Below are positions 33,075-45,190 of a stretch of 64,000 nucleotides of DNA, in pieces. The notes under the pieces are model-generated. The model was given only the letters and a program-made list of their open reading frames with translations. It did not search any database and was not told the DNA's origin. This DNA is from Datisca glomerata. Lineage: Eukaryota > Streptophyta > Magnoliopsida > Cucurbitales > Datiscaceae. Within the stretch, counting starts at the first letter, position 1, and each line of letters starts with the position of its first letter. Where the stretch lies: positions 868,591 through 932,590 of the forward strand of contig QANY01004982.1 of assembly GCA_003255025.1 (NCBI GenBank). The letters run 5' to 3'. Both the position numbers and the translations under genes were made by a program.

Positions 33075-33870
33075 CTTACCTTCTATCATTGGTTTTACTG
33101 GCATTGTAAAAAGATGGTGGGACAATTGTCTAACTCAACTTCAATGGGATGAAATCTTAAATGCTTCTAAGATTAATATCAATCCTTTTACTCATACCAA
33201 AACCAAAATAGAAGACGCTTACTATACTTTAGCACAAGCCATCATAAACAATTTCGTTGGACCATGAATCATTAATACTGATCGGCACTATGAACTCCTT
33301 CAGAACCTTCGTTGCCCATCTTTAACCCATTTCAGATGGTATAAAAATGTATTTTTAATGAATGTCATACAACGTGCTGACGCCATCAGTGATCATTGGA
33401 AGGCAAAATTTATTGATTGTCTCCCTAATCTTTTTGCAGAAAAAGTTTGAAAGAAACTTGGGGATAAGCATAATCAGGTTGATATTCCCTACCAACAGCA
33501 TACTTATCATTCTCTCATTGCAGTAGTTATTGAAGAAGGGTTATCCCTCTGCAATGATATGAAACTCTAGCAAATGATGAAAATCAAATTAGGTGAATTT
33601 TGTGATCAGTTCGCCTATGAGACAAAAATCATGTATCCCTCAACTTCCAGAAACCCTAAACCTCCTAAAAAATATAAAAGGTTCCATTCCGGAAAGCTCC
33701 TAAGCATAACATCCAAGAAGTTCACAAAAGGAAATTCAGTAAAAGAAAATCCATTCATAAGAAGGATAAATCATAAGTTAAGTGCTACAGATTTGGCACT
33801 AAAAGATACTATGCTAATAAGTGCAAAATCAAACATAAACTCCATGAGATGTCCTTAGATGAGGAAACCC
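33075..33870 (+). pseudogene. Pararetrovirus copy 2: capsid protein remnant
   Basis: Begins at FTGIVKRWWDNCLTQLQWDE, runs through INPFTHTKTKIEDAYYTLAQ and LRCPSLTHFRWYK, then a helical part, a Lys/Pro-rich basic stretch and a Cys-Tyr...Tyr-Cys knuckle at about 33,780-33,830. The knuckle has lost its second Cys (Phe) and its His (Tyr), so it cannot bind zinc normally. Against the minus-strand copy at 37.4-37.9 kb, the N-terminal ~90 residues are deleted at about 33,080. Stops occur at about 33,070, 33,267 and 33,449. In the virus this packages the genome. Confidence 0.75.
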
Positions 33871-34016
33871 AACAGCAGATCCTTAACTGTATCTCTGACA
33901 AAAACAACTCCTCTTCAAACTCAACTTCAGAGAGTGACTTAGCAAAAACTTGATCATCCGATTCAGATCCATCTTCGGATCAGACCGAACCTTGTTGTAA
34001 TAGCAAGAATTGCAAC

Positions 34017-34436
34017 ATGTTAATAGAAGCTAGTTATTGGAAAGCCATGGTTGAGATGAACGGCCTAGATCTAGGTCAACCTAGTATCAATCTATTAACC
34101 GAAACCCATAAAACTATACTCAATCTTACAAACCAGATACAGGATCCAGAAACAAAATTAAAGTTTTTGGAAGCTTTATATAAGGATCACACCAAGGATA
34201 AAATTACTGAGGATTTTCTCCCAATTGAGAATTACAGTATGCGTGAGATTATGAATCGCATACAGAATAAATCCATTACTGAAAAACCTATTACCATCCA
34301 AGACTTGAATATAGAAGTCAATCTTCTTAAAATTGAAGTTAAAGAGTTACAAACTATGAACCAAATTATCTTTCAAGACCTTTCCCATTTTAAACAAGAA
34401 CTTTCCTCCAAAGGCAAGAATCTCATTAATCCATAA
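34017..34436 (+). pseudogene. Pararetrovirus copy 2: coiled-coil segment between capsid and protease
   Basis: 139-codon open stretch with Leu/Ile/Glu/Lys heptads (LTETHKTILNLTNQI, IEVNLLKIEVKELQTMN). The upstream 60 codons are Ser/Asp/Glu-rich, typical of the acidic tail of the capsid. It ends with a stop at 34,436 before the protease. In caulimovirids the virion-associated protein is a coiled coil, so a role as a virion or polyprotein linker is an inference. Confidence 0.55.
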
Positions 34437-34499
34437 TCTTCTCCTCCTCCTCAGGATGTGAATTAGGAAAGTAACCAGTACGTATGCTTATGAATAAAG

Positions 34500-34880
34500 T
34501 TACCGTTCAAAATGGTATACCTAAATTACTTTTATTATAAAACCTGATTTTATAATTAAAGATGTTGTCGTCCTAATTGATACAGGGGTTGATATGAACT
34601 ATATTGAAGACGGGTAAATCCCAACCAAATATTCTCAGAAAACCACACAATCTCTTAACAGTGCAAGTGGTAACAGAATGAAAATAGAATTTAAACTACC
34701 CGAAGTTTTAATCTTTAAAAAATGTATTTGTTTACCAACCTCATTTGTATGCGATTCATAATCTCACGCATACTGTAATTCTCAATTGGGAGAAAATCCT
34801 CAGTAATTTTATCCTAGGTAGTCCTTTTATGTGTTTATTGTTGCCTATGGATAAAATTGATGCCAATGGTATTTATTAAA
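34500..34880 (+). pseudogene. Pararetrovirus copy 2: aspartic protease remnant
   Basis: The active-site triad Asp-Thr-Gly is at 34,579-34,587, within a VVLIDTGVDMNYI block. A Ser/Asn flap-like segment (LNSASGNRM) follows. Stops are at about 34,617 and in the later frame. In the virus it cleaves the polyprotein. Confidence 0.75.
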
Positions 34881-36370
34881 GATCTTATCCTAGAATAAAG
34901 AAAATCAAATCAATTTTATTCACAAAGAAGTTCAATTTCTTACACTCGAACAGAAAATTCAACAGCCTTTTATTCAACATAAAATCAAATTTATTTTGAA
35001 AGAATTTCAAGCAGAAATTTACAGCGATCCTCCAAATGGTTTTTGGAATAGAAAGAAGCATATAATCTTTCTTCCTTATCATCAGGATTTTAATGTATTC
35101 ATACTAAATCTAGGCCTAGCGAAATGAAGAAGGAATATTTAAAAATTTGTAAAACATAAATTGAATCCCTTTTACAGACAAAACTTATTAGACCTAGTAA
35201 ATCTCTTTGGAGTTGTACTGCATTCTATGTCTAAAAAATGTTGAAATTGAAAGAGGACAACCTCGTTTGGTTATCAACTATAAACTACTTAATGATGCCC
35301 TCCAATAGATTAGGTATCCCATCCTGAATAAGAAGGATTTTTTAGATCGCTTACATGATTCAGTAATCTATTTTAAGTTTGATTTAAAATCAGGATTCTG
35401 GTAAATTCAAATGGTTGAACAAGATAGGTATAAGACTGCATTTACAGTATCTTTTGGTCACTTTGAATGGAATGTTTTATCAATAGGAGTAAAAAATGGA
35501 CCATCAGAATTTCGATATATCATGAATGATATTTTCAATCTGTATACTGAATTTACTATCTGTTACATTGATGATGTTTTAATTTTCTCATCATCCAATG
35601 ATCACCATATAAAGCATTTGCATATCTTCAAGCATGTTATTATCAGGAATGGTTTAGTTTTATATGCTTCTAAGATGAAACTCTTTCAAACTAAATAGAT
35701 TTTTAGGACGTAACATTTCTAACAGGACTATTATTCCTATTAACAGAAGCATAGAGTTTGCATCTAAATTTTCAGATAAAATAAAAGATAAGACTCAGTT
35801 ACAGAGATTTTTAGGTAGCATGAATTATATTAGAGACTTTTATGAAGAATGTGCCCAGGATAGCTCTATCCTTTATAACAGACTTAAGAAGAACCCTTCT
35901 CCTTGGACATCTGAACATACATTAGCAGTATAGAAGATAAAACAAAAAATACAACAGTTACATTGTTTATCTTTACCTAACCCTACATGACAAAAGATTG
36001 TTGAAACTGATGCCTCTAACCAGGGATATGGTGGGATCCTTAAACAAGTTAATCCCAGTAATCAGAAAGAATAACTCCTTAGGTACACCTCTGGGAAAGG
36101 ACCACCACTTAAATATCCAACTATTAAACAAGAATGTTTAGCAATTGTTAAATGTGTTCTTAAATGTCAAGATGATTTAACCAGTATTTTCTTATCAGAG
36201 TTAATCATTCTGCAGCCAAACAAATATTCAAAAAAGATGTACAAAATCTTGCTTCAAAACAGATATTTACCTCTTGGCAAAGTTTATTATCAATATTTGA
36301 TTTTGATATTAAGCATAACAAAGGTGAACATAACTCTTTACAAGACTTTTCTAACCCGCGAATACTGGCA
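34880..36370 (+). pseudogene. Pararetrovirus copy 2: reverse transcriptase and RNase H
   Basis: RT: 35,411-35,698 is open with YKTAFTVSFGHFEWNVL, PSEFRYIMNDIF and the catalytic YIDD box at 35,564-35,575. Earlier fingers motifs (PNGFWNRKKHII, NLGLAK, VINYK-like) lie at 34,990-35,290 across stops. After the palm comes a thumb block with FLGSMNYIRDFY (about 35,810). RNase H: first Asp in ETDASNQGYGG (36,009-36,011), Glu in KQECLAIVKCVL (about 36,130), later residues broken. The YIDD is intact but the frame has numerous stops and shifts, so the polymerase is dead. Confidence 0.85.
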
Positions 36371-37060
36371 GGGTTCATGAACAAAAATCGAGGTTGAGGT
36401 CATCGTGGCCGAGGCAGGGGAAATCCCTACGTAACAGAATTCTCAAGCTTGAACACAGGCTTAAACAGTAATCCTAATAGTATACAAGAGGCTTCTTCTA
36501 GCAAATCTGCTAAAGATGCCCGTCTTATACCAGAACAATATACATTCAACAGTATAACTAAGGAGACCATTCTCTTCATCGAAACAACATGATGAGAAAT
36601 GAATGTCAAATCCTTGGGAAATTAAAAAACGATATTTATCTACTCAACAATTTCCCGCTCATTTTGACCAATATAGATACATTTATGAAGCAATCGTGCT
36701 TGGAATAGCAACCATGGAGAACAAGCATACACTGCATGATCCTTATAGAACTGCCAGCTCTATACTTACAGTAAGGCTACTATAAAAAATATTATGCCCA
36801 TTAGGCAATGGGGTTTACATCCTCATACTACTAGGAGTCTTGAGATCGACAACAAAGAAACAAAATATAGTTATTGGGATTATATTGATTCCTTTAGCCA
36901 TGTCTTCTATTGTCAGAATCCAGTACATAATCATTATTGGTTCATCAAGATATGTCCAAAAGTTCTTAAAAATGAGCTTCCCAATTGGTTCCTCGTTTGA
37001 AGGGACAAATTCTGTATTACTCAAGACACTTTACCAGATCAGTATGAATAACATTAAATG
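36371..37060 (+). pseudogene. Pararetrovirus copy 2: Arg/Gly linker and C-terminal domain
   Basis: An Arg/Gly-rich patch (GHRGRGRGN, about 36,395-36,420) comes first. A Ser/Asn/Glu linker and a stop near 36,590 follow. The C-terminal region has KKRYLSTQQFPAHFDQYRY, then across a stop WGLHPHTT, YSYWDYIDSFSHVFYCQNPV and HYWFIKICPK. The last block matches copy 1 at 19,080-19,215. There is no AlkB-like block in this copy; the Arg/Gly linker occupies that place. Unknown function. Confidence 0.65.
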
Positions 37061-37089
37061 ATTGGCAAGCTGAAAAATCTAGTCATTGT

Positions 37090-37426
37090 TCCCCACCAGG
37101 AAAAGGAAGGCCGAATTAGACAATTTACTTTTTATAAAGTAGATTCCCACTAACATGCCACTATAGATTGCTTTTGAAATTTAAGGAATTACAAGACAAG
37201 ACGGGAGAAGTAGACAATCTACATTTTATAAAGTAGATTCCCACTAACAGAAGAAGACGCATCTACTTTTATAAAGTAGATCTCCATTATCAGCCAACAG
37301 TAAAAGATAAGGATAAACGACTCCATTCTCTAAGGACACGCAACCTTATCATTTTACTTTTTGTATTATAAAAGGGAGGCATCACCCTTTGTTGAAGGAA
37401 AAATGAAATTGAAGCTCATGTGTTGA
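37090..37426 (+). promoter_or_regulatory. Pararetrovirus pregenomic promoter with repeated palindromes
   Basis: A TATA box (attataaaag) at 37,364-37,374 sits near the usual end of the genome. Upstream are three copies of an imperfect palindrome centred on ttttataaa: 37,121-37,146, 37,216-37,241 and 37,261-37,281 (atctacttttataaagtaga). Two copies continue with ttcccactaaca. Such placement suggests enhancer elements or transcript hairpins. It ends at 37,426, where reversed capsid sequence begins. Confidence 0.6.
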
Positions 37427-37917
37427 GTACCATCTGAAATGGGTTAAAAATGGGGAACGAAGGTTCTGAAGGAGTTCACGGTGTCGATCAGTATTAATGA
37501 TTCCTGGTCCAACGAAATGGTGTATGATGGCTTGTGCTAAAGTATAGCAAGCATCTTCTATTTTGGTTTTGGTATGAGTAAAAGGATTGATATTAATCTT
37601 AGAAGCATTTAAGAATTCACCCCTTAAAGTTGAGTTAGACAATTGTCCCACCATCTTTTTACAATGCTGGTAAAGCCACTGATAAGAAATCTGGCAATTT
37701 GATGATCTGAATTCTCATTTTGTTTACAAACATATGAGTATATCATCATGTGGTCTATGCCTTTAAAGATATGATATTCGATTTTACCATCTATGTTCCA
37801 TTCATAGATAGTTGTTCCATGGTAAGATTTCTGCGTATGAAGGAAATCTTCTTCATATAAAATGTCATGTGGAGTAGGTCTAGGATAATAATACCTACCG
37901 GGTCTGTGTAAAGTCAT
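37427..37917 (-). pseudogene. Pararetrovirus copy 4: capsid N-terminal half, minus strand
   Basis: Minus strand. Starts MTLHRPGRYYYPRPTPHD at 37,917. It continues with EWNIDGKIEYHIFKGIDHMM, a FLISGFTSIVKRWWDNCLTQ block and, after a stop, FTHTKTKIEDACYTLAQAII. It stops being homologous to the capsid at 37,427 (inside the THFRWY block). It retains the N-terminal ~90 residues that copy 2 lacks. It was joined by rearrangement to the promoter end of copy 2. Confidence 0.75.
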
Positions 37918-39190
37918 ACGCTAGGTAGACTTAGAGTAAGACAGTTTGTTGATACTATCATCAAAATTTTCTGTATATCATGAATTTGGGAAAGAGTATA
38001 CTCATTCTTATCATCAGCAGTTACAGGTAGAGATGAATCACCCTGATTAATCATGTTAATCTGTTTCGAATATTTTTGTCCTAATGATTCTGGTTCACTG
38101 ATCTTCAAGTCTCTTATTCATCCAATAAGAGCGCCCATAAAGTCTTCCTCTTTCTTGGTGGATTTTAACTTAAAATCATGAACTTCAAGAGAAGGCTTGG
38201 TAGTGACTGGTAGAAGGTTAATAGGTTGAGGTTTCTCTAGACCTTTGTCCTGTTGCTATTCAATTTTATCATGTATATTATCAACATGTTCCTCAATACG
38301 GGTAAGTTAGTTACCTATGGTTTGGAGGAAAATGTTAGTATAATTATTATGTTTAGTTAAAAGTACAATGGTTTTTACCTTTAAGGTTTCATGCTGATTG
38401 GATTGTTCAGAATCTCAACGTAAGAGAAGATGACTAATGGTTTAGTTCTCTCATTGTGAGGAGCAAGTTTTAAGGATAACGGTGGATGATGAACAGCTTG
38501 GAAAAGCTTACCAGTTGTCGTTATCCAATTCTTCAGAATTCCTGGTAACATGTTTATCTGATCCTGATTAAGAATAGGCACTTTATAGGAAAAGTCACAA
38601 TACCATTCTGGGAAAGATCTAAGAGTTTGATTTTTCCAAAGATGATATTAATACTGGTCTTTAAGGATTTTTAGCTGATCATGAGTATGGTTAAAATCCT
38701 TGTTAAGATGCTTATGCAATTCACTATTAGGTGTAAAATCCATTAAATATCGAATTACATATCACTAGCTATAGGGCTATTGGGACTTCTGGTGTTGGAT
38801 CTATCTGTTTCATAAATTGCATGAGATATTTGATTTTCTGATATGTGTATACCTCTTACGTGAACTTCAGGTATCCGCTCAGAATTGAGAGATTCTATTG
38901 TAGAAGGTCTAGGGGATTCTGGAAATCACTGTTATAGGGGGAATATTCATATAACTAGTACTAGAAAGGCTTCTAGTTAAAGGTTTCTGGAAACGATGAT
39001 ATATATTACCTCCTTGAGTTTGAACAACATCTTCGATAGATTGTCTGATGATGAGTTTGGTAGGCACAGCATTAGGAATTTACCATTTTTCTGCAAAAGT
39101 AATTTCTTCCTTAGGTACATCCTAGGGATGGCTACTTGGCTGTTGAATAGATTGTTGTACTGTATCTATAGAGATATGTAGCTTTATGTT
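37918..39190 (-). pseudogene. Pararetrovirus copy 4: region upstream of capsid, minus strand
   Basis: Minus strand, broken frames. From 39,190 a movement-protein-like tail (PNAVPTKLIIRQSIEDVVQ), then YTYQKIKYLMQFMKQIDPTP, MPILNQDQINMLPGILKNW, NLLPVTTKPSLEVHDFKL and an acidic coiled segment (NEYTLSQIHDIQKILM) leading to the capsid start. It gives a fuller view of the movement-to-capsid linker, which copy 2 has largely lost. Confidence 0.55.
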
Positions 39191-40060
39191 AATATAGTTA
39201 CAACATGTATTCCTTATTGAGATCAAAACTAAACTTGGTGGGTTACATGTACCTCTACCTGGGTTTTATATTTTGCAAATTTTCTTCTTAAATAATATGC
39301 ATTTAGATTAGAATTGGATTTTTTTCCAACAATGCAATTGCAATGGAAGAACACATACACATGATTCACTGTTCTTCCTCTAGAAAGATGTATGACTGTC
39401 ACCACGACGTGCCTTCGTCTTCATATATACAAAGTGCAAATTTAAAATCAAAGAGAACGAGACCTATATTTGAGCCAAAAAGGCTTTAACGAGTTTAAAG
39501 ATGATGATTTGGACCCTAAAGACATGTTTATTCTCCCATAGTTAAATGTGTATATAATTAATATCTTAATTTAATTGCCGTAATTATGCATGTCTTTAAA
39601 ATTCAAACCCCCATTATGAATTTTCCTTATTAAGAACTTTGACACTAAGCTGTCAAGGAGGTGCTGGAAAACTGTGGTCCGTACGTATATTCATAACGAT
39701 ACTCTAAACAAGTTCCAATATCATATTATATAAATCATTGTAACATTTCCATTTGTCCACATCGAACACTTATAAAACTATTAAATCCAGTTTCACCCCT
39801 AGACTTTTTTTGGACTAATCGAATTGAATCCAACATTCGATATAACAAAATAAGTATCCTCATGACATCATCCTTTTTTTAAGATAGCTCTTCGAAGAGC
39901 AACTCCAATTAATGCTGAAATCCTGCACTTTATTAGTAGACGCAGAGAAAGAACAATTTTTTTTCTTTTGCAGAAAACCCAATAATTAATCTCGAGAATT
40001 TGTCATAATCGAAAGTAGGGGTATGCAGGCTTTCTGAAATATTCGTACCGTTCCATCTTA
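39191..40060. other. No gene recognised
   Basis: AT-rich, with no open frame of note and no element boundary seen. Confidence 0.4.
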
Positions 40061-40074
40061 AGAAATTGTTCCTA

Positions 40075-40215
40075 ACCAAGCGCGATGGGATGGGTTTTTA
40101 CTCTTCAAAGGACAGGGCGTGATAGATTTTTTGTCCCGTGCTGGACGGGACGAGACTCATGACAACTTTAAAAAAACTGACTTGTCACGTCCCATCCCGT
40201 CCCGTCCCTATGTCT
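40075..40215. repeat. GGGAC-rich patch, hAT-like edge suspected
   Basis: Direct and inverted runs of cgggacgggatgggacgtg (both strands). Some plant hAT-type elements end in similar gggacgggacggg text. A partner at 40,018 (taggggtatg) is weak, so no element is called. Confidence 0.35.
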
Positions 40216-40885
40216 TTATAAATAGCTTAAAATTTTGTTTTTTTATTTGACCTTTAATATTTTTTAGTTTAACCTTTAATCTTTTGAACTTTAAACTATT
40301 TTTAATTTTTAACCCATATAATTTGAGACTAGTTTTTAACATAATACACAATACATAATCCAAGCCCCATTTTTGCTAAAACTGAATGCAGCTTTTCATT
40401 GTATTCTTGGCTAATAAAACAGCAAATTAAACATCCCACTTTTTAGATGTTGGGCAAACCAAAACAGTCAATGAAAGCCTAAAAAGTAATTACATCAAAT
40501 ATACAGATTTTGAAAGCTGAGTTAAGGGATAAAAAAGTTTTTAAATTTTAGATAAATAGTAGATTTCTACCCGTCACGTCATCAAATTTTTTTTTATGAT
40601 TTCCAGTTGACAATTTTACCCCCAATTTAATAGTTTCAATTATTAAATTTTGTTGGACCATGTTAATTAATGAAATATCCTTATCTTTGGTATTTTCAGT
40701 TTATAGTATTATTAATATATTACATTTAAAATTAAATTAAATTAAATCATATTGTTTAATTTAATTTTCCCTTTTTAGTGATTTCGGTTACGGAAACTAT
40801 ATTTTCCATAACTGATTGATTTTCAAATCTGGATTTACAGCTATTTTTTAAAGTAATTCACCTGAAATTGAGAATGTTTAATTTA
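40216..40885. other. AT-rich spacer before the MULE array
   Basis: Low complexity, homopolymeric T and A runs, no coding signal. It could hold the left end of the MULE, but no terminal inverted repeat was seen. Confidence 0.35.
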
Positions 40886-43800
40886 CAATTAACCGATTTT
40901 CTTTCATTTGTGTGTTTTTGCAACCATTAACATCCAATGATTTTCAGATTCCTTTGAAGGAACATAACAACCATTGATTGCATTCATTCTCCATAATCGT
41001 TGAACATCACAAAGATTGTTGTGTTCAAGTTTGTGAAGAAAATTCTAGGTTTTTTCGGTGTTCACATTCATTCATATTCTATTTTAATATCATGCTTCAC
41101 AAGATTCATTCCTGAAAGGTCAGTTTTTTGTTATTTTTTTCATTTGCATGTTATTAGAGTATTATATTGTATAATTTTTTATATATAGTATGTATTTTCA
41201 TTTGACATTAATCATCATTTCGTTGTTGTGGATTCAGTATATATTTCTTGGTTAGATGTTCGATATATGTTTTTTAAGCGTTGAAATGACATGTTTGAAA
41301 AAATTTTATTAGTTAGATTCGATGATGCATGTTTCAAACATTTTTTTTGTTTCGAAATAAATCATTATGTACACGTGTCAATAGTATGTTTGTATGAAAA
41401 CAGTTAATTTATTGATTGATCAATAAATGTCAATGTTTAATTTAGAATAAGATATATAATAAACTATTATTATTGTAAATCAATATAGTTTTATTCCGGT
41501 ACAATATATCATATATTGAATGGTCGATTTTCATATATTTTTCATAAAAATATATTTCAGGCATTCTAAAGATCCCTACTATTGTTATGTATGATGAAGA
41601 TGGGATGAGGCAAGGTCTTATGTTGATTTTCGTTCTAAACCTTTTTTCGTTGAAGTCAATATGAAATTTGTTGAGCTAGTAGAAGGAATTAATATGGTTT
41701 TGGATTCTATTGATGGAAGAGATCAGTTTGAAATTAATGTCAAATTGTAATTTGACAAGCTACACTACAACAGTTGAAATTAAAAATGATCAGGATTTTC
41801 AATGATAAGTTTCGTTGATAAGGAGTAAAAATGGGGTTAACTTTCCACTTATTATCGACAGTAGTAAGTTCAATAGAGTCCAATGCACTGACTTGCATTT
41901 GCAATTAACCGATTTCTTCCATTTGTGTGTTTTTCTCATCATTAACATCCATTGATTTCTAGATTCCTTTGAAGGAACATAACATCCATTGATTGCATTC
42001 ATTCTCTATAATCGTAGAACATCATAAAGATTGTTGTGTTCAAGTTTGTGAAGAAAATTCTGGGTTTTTTCGGTCTTCACATTTATTCATATTCTATTTT
42101 CATATCATGCTTCACAAGGTTCATTCCTTGAAGGTTAGTGTTTTGTTATTTTTTTCATTTGCATGTTATTACCGTATTATATTGTATAATTTTTTATATA
42201 TAGAATGTATTTTCATTTGACGTTAATCATCGTTTTGTTGTTGTGGATTTAGTACATGTTTCTTGGTCGTTATATGTTTTTAAATGCTGAAATAACATGT
42301 TTGAAGAAATTTTATTAGTTAGATTCGATGTTGCATGTTTCGAACATATTTTTTTGTTTCGGAGTAAATCATTATGTACATAGTGTCAATAGTATGTTTG
42401 TATGAAAACAGTTAATTTATTGATTGATCAATAAATGTCAATGTTTTATTTAGAATAAGATATATAATACACTATTTTTATTGTAAAATCAATATACTTT
42501 TATTCTGGTACAATATATCATATATCGAATGGTCGATTTTCATCTACTTTTCATAAAAATATATCAGGTATTCTAAAGATCCCTACTATTATTATGGATG
42601 ATGGAAGAAGGGATGAGGCAAGGTCTTATGTTCATTTTTGTTCTAAACTTTTTTTGTTGATGTAAATATGAAGTTTATTGAGCTAGTAGAATGAATTAAT
42701 ATAGTTTTAGATTCTATTGATGGAAGAGATCAGTCTAAAATTATTGTCAAATTACAATTTGGCAATGCTACATCTGCTACCGTTGAAATTAAAAATGATC
42801 AGGACATTCAATGATATGATTCAATGATAAGGTACGTAAATGGGATTAACTTTCCACTTATTATTGCAAGTAGTAAGTTCGATAAAGTCCAACGCACTGA
42901 CTTGCATTTACAATTAACCGATTACTTCGATTCGTGTGTTTTTGCCATCATTAACATCCATTGATTTCCAGATTCCTTTGAAGGAACATAACATCCATTA
43001 ATTACATTCATTTCTCATAATCATAGAACATCATAAAGATTGTTGTTTTAAAGTTTGTGAAGAAAATTTTGGGTATTTCCAGTCTTCTTATTCATTCATA
43101 TTCTATTTTCATATCATGCTTCACAAGGTTCATTCTTGGAAGATTAGTGTTTTGTTATTTTTTTTCATTTGAAAGTCTCTAGAGTATTATATTGTATAAT
43201 TTTTTATATATAGAATGTATTTTTAATCATCATTTTGTTGCTGTGGATTCAGTAAATGTTTCTGGGTCAGATGTTCAATATATGTTTTTTAAGTGCTTAA
43301 ATGACATGTTTAAAGAAATTTTATTAGTTAGATTCGACGATGCATGTTTCAAATATATTTTTTTATTTCGGAGTAAATCATTATGTACATAGTGTCAATA
43401 GTATGTTGATATGAAAACGGTTAATTTATTGATTGATCAATAAATGTCAATATTTTATTTATAATAAGATATATAATAAACTATTATTATTGAATGGTCA
43501 ATTTTCATGTACTTTTCATAAAAATATATTTCAGGCATTCTAAAGATCCCTACTATTGTTATGTATGATGGAAGATGGGACGAGGCAAGGTCTTATGTTG
43601 ATTTTCATTCTAAACCTTTTTTGGTTAATGTCAATATGAAGTTTGTTGAGCTAGTAGAAGGAATTAATATGGTTTTAGATTCTGTTGATGGAAGAGATCA
43701 GTTTGAAGTTGTTGTCAAATTGTAATTTGGCTATGTTACATCTACTACCGTTGAAATTAAAAATGATCAGGACGTTCAATGATATGCTTCGGTTATAAGG

Positions 43801-44880
43801 AATGAAAATGGGGTTAACTTTCCACTTATTATTGAAAGTAGTAAGTTCAATAGAGTCCAATGCACTGACTTTCATTTACAATTAACCGATTTCTTCCATT
43901 TATGTGTTTTTATCATCATTAACATCCATTGATTTCTGGATCCCTTTGAAGGAACATAACAGTCATTAATTGCATTCATTCTGCATAATCATAGAACATC
44001 ACAAAGATTATTGTGTTTAAGTTTCTTAGAAAATTCTAGGTTTTTTTGTGTTCACATTCATTCATATTCTATTTTCATATCATGCTCACAAGGTTCATTC
44101 CTGGAAGTTTAGTGTTTTGTTATTTTTTTTTCATTTTCATGTTATTGGAGCATTATATTGTATAATTTTTTTATATATAGTATGTATTTTCATTTGACGT
44201 TAATCACCGTTTTGTTATTGAGGATTCAGTGTATGTTTCTTGGTTAGATGTTTGATATATGTTTCTTAAGTGCTGAAATGACATGTTGAAGAAATTTTAT
44301 TAGTTAGATTTGATGATGCATGTTTCGACATATTATTTTTGTTTCGGAGTAAATCATTATGTACATAGTGTCAATAGCATGTTTGTCTAAAAACGTTTAT
44401 TTATTTATTGATCAATAAATGTTAATGCTTTATTTAGAATAAGATATATAACAAACTATTATTATTGTATATCAATATAGTTTTATTCTGATACAATATA
44501 TCATATATTGAATGGTCGATTTTCATGTACTTTTTATAAAAATATATTTCATGCATTCTAAAAATCCCTACTATTGTTATGGATGATGGAAGATTGGATG
44601 TGGCAAGGTCTTATGTTGATTTTCATTCTAAACCTTTTTTGGTTGATGTCAATATGAAATTTGTTGAGCTAGTAGAAGAATTTGGATTTAGTTGATGGAT
44701 TAGATCAGTTTGAAATTATTGTCAATTTACAATTTGGTAATGATACATCTACTACCGTTGAAATTAAAAATGATCAAGATGTTCAATGATATGTTTCGTT
44801 GATAAGGAGTGAAAATGAGGTTAACTTTCCACTTATTATTGACCGTAGTAAGTTCAATAGAGTCTAATGCACCGACTTGC
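40886..44880 (+). repeat. Four ~1-kb tandem units, each a MULE 5' exon region
   Basis: The marker caattaaccgattt recurs at 40,886, 41,902, 42,911 and 43,879, giving units of 1,016, 1,009, 968 and about 1,002 bp. Each unit holds the same order: gattgcattcattct leader, gtttgtgaagaaaattctgg, a likely T-rich intron, then an exon reading IPTIVMYDGRWDEARSYVDF with a VEINMVLDSIDGRDQF-like continuation. The exon matches the N-terminal domain before the DNA-binding region of plant MULE transposases. Each copy has its own stops and small indels, so the units have aged as separate copies. The last unit continues into the DNA-binding domain. Confidence 0.9.
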
Positions 44881-45190
44881 AAAATTACGTGTTTGATGAG
44901 GGTAGCCAATCAGCATCAATGGATTGTGAGGATGCTCAAGACGATGGCATTTTTATCACTCTGGTTGTTTAAGAAAATATCCCTAGCAATTTTGACATTA
45001 AAAATAAATCATTGTTTAAAAATAAATACGAGTTAAAAAAGGCATTGCACGTGATTGTATTGAAAGGGAATTTTGAATTCCGGTTTGAAAGATCCAATCG
45101 AGAAAGAATAAATGTTTGTTGTATTAATAATCATTGTAAGTGGGTTTTTTGGGCATCTATATGCAAATATGGTGAGCTTTTGATGGTAGC
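44572..45190 (+). pseudogene. MULE (MuDR-like) transposase N-terminal fragment
   Basis: From unit 4: a Pro-Thr-Ile-Val start, DFHSKPFLVDVNMKFVELVE, then GVNFPLIIDRSKFN with a frameshift or stops. From 45,012 comes an open DBD_Tnp_Mut-type domain: LFKNKYELKKALHVIVLKGN, FEFRFERSNRERINVCC, then a C-x4-H/N-C-K-W element (CCINNHCKWVFWAS). Homology ends at about 45,190 (GELLMVA), where minisatellite sequence starts. The catalytic DDE part and zinc knuckle are absent. The transposase would cut and move MULE DNA; this piece cannot. Confidence 0.8.

Noticed and set aside
40018..40215. Small hAT element
   Set aside because: GGGAC-rich right edge resembles one, but the left edge and 8-bp duplication do not match.
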